Source: an uncultured Gemmatimonadota bacterium (GTDB lineage: Bacteria; Gemmatimonadota; Gemmatimonadetes; Gemmatimonadales; Gemmatimonadaceae). Taken from it: a DNA stretch of 40,357 nt. The notes beneath the pieces were generated by a model. The model did not search any database and was not told the DNA's origin. It worked only from the letters and a program-made list of their open reading frames with translations. Made by a program: the position numbers and the translations under genes. The DNA is taken from the NCBI GenBank assembly GCA_903900795.1, contig CAIUOO010000482.1:1-40357 (forward strand). Reading direction: 5' to 3'. Positions within the stretch are counted from its first letter, which is position 1; the number at the start of each line of letters is the position of its first letter. This document shows, piece after piece, positions 35,455 to 40,357 of the stretch.

Positions 35455-37004
35455 GAGAACCGCAGCGAGTCACGCCGCGCCACGTCGCGCCACGTCGGAC
35501 CGTGCACGCTGCGGCTCGACTCACCGCTCGCGATCGACGCGTTGGACGTCGCCGGCCCGCCACTTCCGGCACGGCGTTCTTCGTGCGCGACCAGCGCCGC
35601 CGCAATGGCCGCGAGTCGAATCGACTCGCGACTCGTCGCCGGCGCCGTCAGTGCGGGCAGGTTCTGCTCGAGCCATTGAATAGTGATATCGCCACGCTGA
35701 AAGTCGGGGTGATCCATCACGCGCAGATGAAAACTCCGCGACGTCTCGATGCCATCAATCGTGAGCTCACGCAACGCCCGTCGCATGCGCGAAATGGCGA
35801 GTTCGCGCGTGGGCGCATGCACAATCAGCTTGGCCAGCATCGGATCATAGTGCAGGCCGATGTCACTACCCGACTCGATGCCGCCATCCCAGCGCACCCC
35901 CGGGCCGGTCGGCACATGCAGATACTCGATACGGCCGGTGCTCGGCAGAAACCCGTTCGTCGGATCCTCACTCGTGATCCGGCATTCCATCGCCCAGCCG
36001 CGCGGGACGAAATCCTTGTGTGGAAACGGCAGCGCCTCGCCGGCGGCCACGCGAATCTGCCACTGCACCAGATCGAGCCCCATCACGAGTTCCGTGACCG
36101 GATGTTCCACCTGAATGCGCGTGTTCATCTCCAGGAAATAGTACTGCCCATCCTTGTCCAGCAGGAACTCGCACGTCCCCGCGTTGACGTAGCCGGCGGC
36201 ACGGGCGGCCGCGACCGCCGTCGCCCCCATCCGCGCGCGCAACTCCGGCGACACGGCGACACTGGGGGCTTCTTCGATCATCTTCTGATGACGACGCTGG
36301 ACCGAACATTCCCGCTCGCCAAGATGCACGACATTGCCATGGGTGTCGGCCAGCACCTGAATCTCGACATGGCGCGGGCCCTCGATGTACTTCTCGATAT
36401 ACACCGCATCGTCACCGAATGCGTTCTGCGCTTCGCGCTTAGCGGACGCGAGCGCATCCGCCAGTTCCGACGCGGCGCGCACGATCCGCATGCCTTTTCC
36501 ACCGCCGCCGGCGGCGGCCTTGAGCAACACCGGAAAGCCGAAGGTCTCGGCGATCGCAATGGCTTCTGCGGCGTTGCGCACGCTCTCCGTAGTACCCGGG
36601 ACCACCGGCACACCGGCTGATATCGCCAGCTGTCGCGCCGCGGTCTTTGAGCCCATCGCCTCGATTGCTTCGGCGGGCGGTCCGATGAACACCAGGCCGG
36701 CATCACGCACTGCCCGTGCGAACCAGGCGCGCTCAGAGAGGAAGCCGTAGCCCGGATGAATCGCCTGCGCGCCGGTGCGGAGGGCGACGTCGATCAGCCG
36801 TTCACCCACGAGATAACTCTGGCTCGACGGCGGTGGGCCGATGAGCACCGCCTCATCGGCCTCGCGCACGTGCGGCGCGCGCGCATCCGCCTCGGAATAC
36901 ACGGCGACCGTCTTGACGCCGAGTTCCTGGCAGGCGCGAATCACACGCAGCGCAATCTCGCCGCGGTTGGCCACCAGCACTTTGCTGAACATCGGCGGCG
37001 TCAC
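35451..37004 (-). CDS. Biotin carboxylase subunit of acyl-CoA carboxylase
   Basis: ATP-dependent carboxylation of biotin on the carrier protein. 517 residues. The N-terminal domain starts [20 protein letters not shown], with HPGYGFLSE. The ATP-grasp domain has the [14 protein letters not shown] loop, [17 protein letters not shown] and the catalytic [14 protein letters not shown]. The C-terminal domain ends near residue 450, and about 60 further Ala/Ser/Arg-rich residues have no obvious counterpart in AccC. A GTG at 37004 overlaps the carboxyltransferase stop as GTGA, and an ATG four codons later is possible. Gene symbols such as accC or pccA would fit; the neighbours favour a propionyl/acyl-CoA type. 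Confidence 0.95.
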   Translation of the reverse strand: MTPPMFSKVLVANRGEIALRVIRACQELGVKTVAVYSEADARAPHVREADEAVLIGPPPSSQSYLVGERLIDVALRTGAQAIHPGYGFLSERAWFARAVRDAGLVFIGPPAEAIEAMGSKTAARQLAISAGVPVVPGTTESVRNAAEAIAIAETFGFPVLLKAAAGGGGKGMRIVRAASELADALASAKREAQNAFGDDAVYIEKYIEGPRHVEIQVLADTHGNVVHLGERECSVQRRHQKMIEEAPSVAVSPELRARMGATAVAAARAAGYVNAGTCEFLLDKDGQYYFLEMNTRIQVEHPVTELVMGLDLVQWQIRVAAGEALPFPHKDFVPRGWAMECRITSEDPTNGFLPSTGRIEYLHVPTGPGVRWDGGIESGSDIGLHYDPMLAKLIVHAPTRELAISRMRRALRELTIDGIETSRSFHLRVMDHPDFQRGDITIQWLEQNLPALTAPATSRESIRLAAIAAALVAHEERRAGSGGPATSNASIASGESSRSVHGPTWRDVARRDSLRFS

Positions 37005-38557
37005 AGGGGAAGGTTTCCGTGCTTCTTCGACGGATTGCGATCGCGCTTACCGCGCAGTGCATCGAGCGCATCGATCAGGCGAGGCCTGGTGTCGCGCGGA
37101 TCGATCACATCATCCACGTAGCCACGCGCCGCCGCATTGTATGGATTGGCAAACTTCTCCGTATACTCGGCCACGCGGGCATCCATCGCTGCCTGTGGAT
37201 CGCTCGCCTCGGTGATCTCCTTCTTGTACAGGATCTCGACGGCTCCCTTGGGACCCATCACGGCAATCTCCGCCGTGGGCCACGCCACGTTGTAGTCGCC
37301 GCGGATGTGCTTGGAGCTCATGACGTCGTACGCCCCCCCGTATGCCTTGCGCGTGATGACCGTAAGCTTGGGCACCGTCGCTTCGCAGTACGCATAGAGC
37401 AGCTTCGCGCCGTGCTTAATGATGCCGCCATGCTCCTGCGTGACGCCGGGGAGAAACCCGGGCACGTCTTCAAAGGTCACCAGCGGGATATTGAAGCAGT
37501 CGCAAAAGCGCACAAAACGGGCCGCCTTGAGGGATGCGTTGATGTCGAGCACTCCAGCCAGCACGGCCGGCTGATTGGCCACGATGCCAACGCTGTAGCC
37601 ACCGAGATGTGCGAAGCCGACCAGGATGTTACCGGCGTAGTCCGGCTGCACCTCGTAGAACTCGCCGTCGTCCACGATGCGGCCGATGACCTCGTGCATA
37701 TCGTACGGCTTGTTCGGATTGTCGGGGATCACATCGAGCAGTGACTCTTCGCGTCGATCGCGCGGATCGCGCCCCGATCCACGTGGCGGGTCATCCACGT
37801 TGTTCGACGGCACGAAGCGGAACAGTTCACGAATCTGCTGCAGGCAGGCAGGTTCGGAATCGCAGGCGAAATGCGCGACGCCGCTCGTGCCCGCATGTGT
37901 GTCGGCACCGCCGAGCTGCTCCATGGTCACGTCTTCGTGGGTCACGGTCTTCACTACGTTGGGGCCGGTCACGAACATGTAGCTCGTGCCGCGCACCATG
38001 TAGATGAAGTCGGTGATCGCCGGCGAATACACGGCACCACCGGCGCATGGTCCGAGGATGGCCGAGATCTGCGGCACGACGCCCGACGCCATTGTATTGC
38101 GCAGAAAGATGTCGGCGTATCCCCCGAGCGAGACGACGCCCTCTTGAATACGCGCACCGCCGGAGTCGTTCAGTCCGATAACCGGCGCCCCGTTGCGCAC
38201 CGCCAGGTCCATGATCTTGCAGATCTTGGCGGCGTGCGCCTCCGACAGGGACCCACCGAACACGGTGAAGTCCTGAGAAAAGACATAGACGATCCGACCT
38301 TCGATCCGTCCGTGGCCGGCGACCACGCCGTCGCCGTAGATCGGCGTTTCGCCCTCGGCGAGCGAACGGGAGGTGACGAATCGGTCGATCTCGACGAACG
38401 AACCCTCGTCAAGGAGGACGTCGAGGCGCTCGCGGGCGGAGAGCTTGCCCTTGGCGTGTTGAGCGGCGAGGCGATTGGCCCCGCCGCCCTGTTCTGAGGC
38501 ATCGCGGGCGATGGCCAACCGCTCGAGCTTCTGGCGCATGGTCGTGGACTGTGACAT
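37001..38557 (-). CDS. Acyl-CoA (propionyl-CoA-type) carboxylase carboxyltransferase subunit
   Basis: 518-residue carboxyltransferase with both halves fused (PccB/AccD5 type), unlike the split AccA/AccD type encoded elsewhere in the window. The N-terminal half has [23 protein letters not shown]-like [13 protein letters not shown] and [16 protein letters not shown]. The C-terminal half has [44 protein letters not shown] and [12 protein letters not shown], the CoA and biotin oxyanion-hole regions. ATG 38557 starts at [14 protein letters not shown], and a TTG 17 codons earlier is not favoured. First of four overlapped genes. It transfers CO2 from biotin to propionyl-CoA or a related acyl-CoA. 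Confidence 0.94.
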   Translation of the reverse strand: MSQSTTMRQKLERLAIARDASEQGGGANRLAAQHAKGKLSARERLDVLLDEGSFVEIDRFVTSRSLAEGETPIYGDGVVAGHGRIEGRIVYVFSQDFTVFGGSLSEAHAAKICKIMDLAVRNGAPVIGLNDSGGARIQEGVVSLGGYADIFLRNTMASGVVPQISAILGPCAGGAVYSPAITDFIYMVRGTSYMFVTGPNVVKTVTHEDVTMEQLGGADTHAGTSGVAHFACDSEPACLQQIRELFRFVPSNNVDDPPRGSGRDPRDRREESLLDVIPDNPNKPYDMHEVIGRIVDDGEFYEVQPDYAGNILVGFAHLGGYSVGIVANQPAVLAGVLDINASLKAARFVRFCDCFNIPLVTFEDVPGFLPGVTQEHGGIIKHGAKLLYAYCEATVPKLTVITRKAYGGAYDVMSSKHIRGDYNVAWPTAEIAVMGPKGAVEILYKKEITEASDPQAAMDARVAEYTEKFANPYNAAARGYVDDVIDPRDTRPRLIDALDALRGKRDRNPSKKHGNLPL

Positions 38558-38859
38558 AGCGCGGGAAGCTAGCGCCTCCGCGCCGAAAAACGAGGAGCCG
38601 AACCCCAACCGGGGACCAGCTCCCCGACCATCAGGGGCGGACCGTTACGTCGTGTTAATGATCGGCGGCACGACCTCCGACCGAATGACGACCCCGTTCA
38701 GCTTGCGCCCCCGCTACCGCGATCCATCCAGCTACAGGACAGTTTCGCGACGAGGCGTGCGTGACGGGCTTCACCTTTCCGCCGTCCACGAACAGTTTAC
38801 TTTCTAGTCACACGGCGATCGCTCCTTTGCTTTATCGACCTCCCCACTCTCTACTATAC
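38558..38859. other. Divergent intergenic region between the carboxylase operon and a membrane protein gene
   Basis: About 300 bases without a credible gene. It holds a small hairpin near 38610-38626 (CGGGGA/TCCCCG, 5-base loop) in the presumed carboxylase leader. An AT-richer patch just before the plus-strand gene includes TTATCG, 17 bases and TATACA (38832-38860), but that -10 would sit on the start codon. No promoter is claimed on either strand. Confidence 0.5.
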
Positions 38860-39390
38860 ATGTCTGATTTTTTCAATTTGCACGACGATTCACCGCTACG
38901 CCGCATCCTGTATCTCGGCGCGATCCTCTTGATCTGCGTCCCTCTTCTGCAAGTGGGATCACAGCTGTGGCCACTGCGGCTTGGGAATATCCAGTGGCGG
39001 TTCGGCGCGGCGAACGCGCTGTCCAGCGTCCTGTTGCTACCGTTTATCGGTCTCTCGACGCTGTTTGCCGTGTCCCGGGTACTCGAAAGCCGGGGGGTGT
39101 CGCGGGCGGTCGGTGGAATCGCGGTGATCTTGGCGATCGGCTTGCTCGGATCGCTCGTGGTTTTCTTCTTCGACGCCAGCGAATTGAAGGCGATCGTGAA
39201 CTCACAGATGCTGGCGACGTTCAAGTCCACCACACTGAGGGTAGGATCGGTCAGCACCCTGTTTTTCTTTGCCTTCGCCGTGCTCGCCCAAGCCGGCTTT
39301 TCGTCTCCGCGCAAGACCGACGCCGGCAGGAAATCGGGGAAACAGGAGGAGGACGTCGGATTGATCGTGGGGCATCAGGCGGAACGTTAG
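38860..39390 (+). CDS. Uncharacterised membrane protein with four predicted helices
   Basis: Family not recognised. 176 residues from ATG 38860. Predicted membrane segments are at about 15-33, 51-71, 83-104 and 127-147. A charged hydrophilic tail follows (RKTDAGRKSGKQEEDVG region). Short aromatic/charged loops (QWRFG; DASELKAIV) separate the helices. There are no Cys clusters or catalytic motifs. The reading frame is open 33 codons further 5', but the N-terminus MSDFFNLHDD looks like a natural start. No Shine-Dalgarno is visible, and the preceding bases are C/T-rich. It stands alone between the carboxylase operon and rpsA, on the opposite strand to both. Confidence 0.72.
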   Translation: MSDFFNLHDDSPLRRILYLGAILLICVPLLQVGSQLWPLRLGNIQWRFGAANALSSVLLLPFIGLSTLFAVSRVLESRGVSRAVGGIAVILAIGLLGSLVVFFFDASELKAIVNSQMLATFKSTTLRVGSVSTLFFFAFAVLAQAGFSSPRKTDAGRKSGKQEEDVGLIVGHQAER

Positions 39391-39417
39391 CGATCGGATC
39401 TACCGGACATGTGGACA

Positions 39418-39443
39418 GCCCCGCAGTCATAACGCCGCGGGGC
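39418..39443 (+). terminator. Weak hairpin after the membrane protein gene
   Basis: GCCCCGC pairs with GCGGGGC (7 bp, 12-base loop), 27 bases beyond the stop at 39390. No U-run follows, so it is a weak candidate. Confidence 0.35.
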
Positions 39444-39542
39444 CACTGATCGGATGAGCAGATGGGAAGAAATCATCTGCATTCGTGAGCGGGCCGCCGT
39501 CGTAACCGCAACGCCCTTTCGCCGCGCAAAAACCCCCGTTCG

Positions 39543-39578
39543 CGCAAAAAGCCCCGCTCTTTGGCGGGGCTTTTTGCG
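39543..39578. terminator. Bidirectional intrinsic terminator, 15-bp perfect stem
   Basis: CGCAAAAAGCCCCGC and GCGGGGCTTTTTGCG form a perfect 15-bp stem with a 6-base loop TCTTTG. Because A5 and T5 flank the GC core symmetrically, either strand gives a GC hairpin running into five U residues. It serves rpsA on the minus strand and could also stop plus-strand transcripts. GCGCAAAAA followed by a C/G-rich end also occurs at 39524-39537, so part of the arm is directly repeated. Confidence 0.85.
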
Positions 39579-39605
39579 TTCGAGCCCCTCGACAAGCCCG
39601 CATAC

Positions 39606-39639
39606 ACGAAGGCCCCGGCTTTTTTGCCGGGGCCTTCGT
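39606..39639 (-). terminator. Strong hairpin directly after rpsA
   Basis: ACGAAGGCCCCGGC pairs with GCCGGGGCCTTCGT (14 bp) around a homopolymer loop of six T (six A on the minus strand), 22 bases beyond the rpsA stop. With the 39543-39578 hairpin it makes a tandem terminator. The U-tract after it is absent on the minus strand, so it may mainly protect the mRNA 3' end. Confidence 0.75.
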
Positions 39640-39661
39640 CGCCCTACTCACCGCGTGCGTC

Positions 39662-40357
39662 TTACAGTCCGATCTCGTCTTCAGAGCTGTGCACCTTGCT
39701 CGGCTCGGCCGGCTTCGGCGGCTGCTCTTCCGGGACCGACGTCACGGCGAGCACGATACGGCGGTGGATGGGATCCACCTCCAACACGCGCATCACCAGA
39801 TTCATCGTTTCCCAGGCGAAATCCGCCGGGTTGGTGACCGTGCCCTCGGGGTTGAGCTGGCTCACCGGGACGAAGCCTTCGATATCGTTGCCGAGATCGA
39901 CGACCACGCCCTTGTCCATCAGGCGGACCACCTTGCCCGGAAGCTCGGTGCCGACCGGATACGTCTCACCGATGCGAAGCCACGGGTCTTCCTCAGCCTG
40001 CTTGAGGCCGAGCGAGATACGCTTGTTTTCGCTGTCGATGTTGAGGATGACCACGTCCACCGCGTCGCCTTTCTTCACGACTTCCGACGGATGCTGGACG
40101 CGCTTGGTCCAGGACATATCGGAGATGTGAATGAGGCCGTCGATGCCCGGCTCGATTTCGACAAACGCGCCGAACGAGGTCAGGTTGCGGACCTTACCGT
40201 TGATACGGGTGCCGACCGGGTACTTGAGCGGCAGGATCACCCACGGATCCTGCTCGGTCTGCTTCATACCCAGCGAAATCTTCTCTTCGGTCTCGTCGAC
40301 CTTGAGCACCACCGCCTCGATCGCTTCGCCGATCGACACGATCTTCGACGGGTGGCG
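39662..40357 (-). CDS. rpsA: 30S ribosomal protein S1, C-terminal part (cut by right edge)
   Basis: The minus-strand frame is open to the window end and reads RHPSKI before SIGEAIEAVV, so the start lies beyond 40357. It shows the end of one S1 repeat (to ISLGMKQ), a complete repeat (VGTRINGKVRNLTSFGAFVEI to KRISLGLKQ) and a last, more divergent repeat (VGTELPGKVVRLMDKGVVVDL to RRIVLAV). An acidic/Pro tail ending EDEIGL follows. The linker pattern EQDPW/EEDPW is characteristic of bacterial S1, which delivers mRNA to the 30S subunit. The S1 domain of PNPase is separate (pnp). Confidence 0.93.
   Translation of the reverse strand, partial: RHPSKIVSIGEAIEAVVLKVDETEEKISLGMKQTEQDPWVILPLKYPVGTRINGKVRNLTSFGAFVEIEPGIDGLIHISDMSWTKRVQHPSEVVKKGDAVDVVILNIDSENKRISLGLKQAEEDPWLRIGETYPVGTELPGKVVRLMDKGVVVDLGNDIEGFVPVSQLNPEGTVTNPADFAWETMNLVMRVLEVDPIHRRIVLAVTSVPEEQPPKPAEPSKVHSSEDEIGL

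Noticed and set aside
33793-35679. Long plus-strand open frame (628 codons) opposite the biotin carrier and RNA methyltransferase genes
   Set aside because: Shadow frame of minus-strand genes with intact catalytic motifs; its own translation is Arg/His-rich and lacks any motif.
38832-38860. TTATCG-17-TATACA as a promoter for the membrane protein gene
   Set aside because: The predicted start of transcription would fall inside the coding sequence, after the ATG.
39427-39651. Small minus-strand open frame after rpsA
   Set aside because: It runs through both terminator hairpins, and its composition is that of the palindromes.
1-40357. CRISPR arrays, insertion sequences, integrase/attachment sites, toxin-antitoxin pairs or defence islands
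   Set aside because: No regularly spaced repeats, transposase or integrase motifs, or accessory gene clusters were seen; the content is continuous housekeeping genes.

Overview
The window is a GC-rich stretch of bacterial core chromosome. Gene content, gene order and protein style suggest Gemmatimonadota (Gemmatimonas-like). This is an inference from family resemblance, since no database was searched. There are no insertion sequences, phage genes, CRISPR arrays, tRNAs or rRNAs. Nearly all genes lie on the minus strand, tightly packed, with many 1-4 base stop/start overlaps (ATGA, GTGA, TGATG, TAATG).

Layout, left to right. (1) 1-129: the 5' part of a tmRNA gene (minus strand), including its tag reading frame ANNNLALAA, cut by the window edge. 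(2) 214-1796: dusB (minus), divergent from a PTS IIA/PtsN-like gene (plus). (3) 18879 down to 1824: a long minus-strand block read mreB-mreC-mreD-mrdA-rodA-accD-folC-hisS-proS-lysA-phosphodiesterase-guaA-amidohydrolase-MATE. It joins the rod-shape/elongasome machinery to fatty-acid, folate, tRNA-charging, lysine and GMP synthesis genes. (4) 24021 down to 19079: rpsO-pnp-M16 peptidase-ald, with a strong hairpin between rpsO and pnp. (5) 24126-24321: a plus-strand remnant of a Ser/Thr protein kinase N-lobe, broken by one frameshift and truncated. (6) 32771 down to 24422: rplM-rpsI-rpsB-tsf-pyrH-frr-uppS-cdsA-dxr-rseP, the widespread translation, ribosome recycling, isoprenoid and envelope lipid cluster. 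A good sigma70-type promoter lies upstream of rplM. (7) mscL (plus). (8) 38557 down to 33455: carboxyltransferase, biotin carboxylase, a TrmA/RlmD-type RNA methyltransferase and a biotin carrier protein, all joined by 4-base overlaps. (9) A four-helix membrane protein of unknown function (plus). (10) Two strong tandem terminators and the 3' end of rpsA (minus), cut by the right edge.

How the genes work together. Cell elongation (MreBCD, PBP2, RodA) is supplied by undecaprenyl phosphate (UppS), itself fed from the MEP pathway (Dxr). CDP-diacylglycerol (CdsA) and malonyl-CoA (AccD) supply lipids. The ribosomal protein block is followed by EF-Ts, UMP kinase and ribosome recycling factor. tmRNA, PNPase and S1 represent RNA quality control.

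The window is mostly ordinary housekeeping sequence, and I did not find a clear new defence or mobile system. The points most worth a second look are the low-complexity RGG-type tails on ribosomal protein S2 and PNPase, the kinase remnant, an acidic insert with a repeated DDESMA motif in the RseP protease, an RNA methyltransferase embedded in a biotin-carboxylase operon, and a ProRS of archaeal/eukaryotic type.
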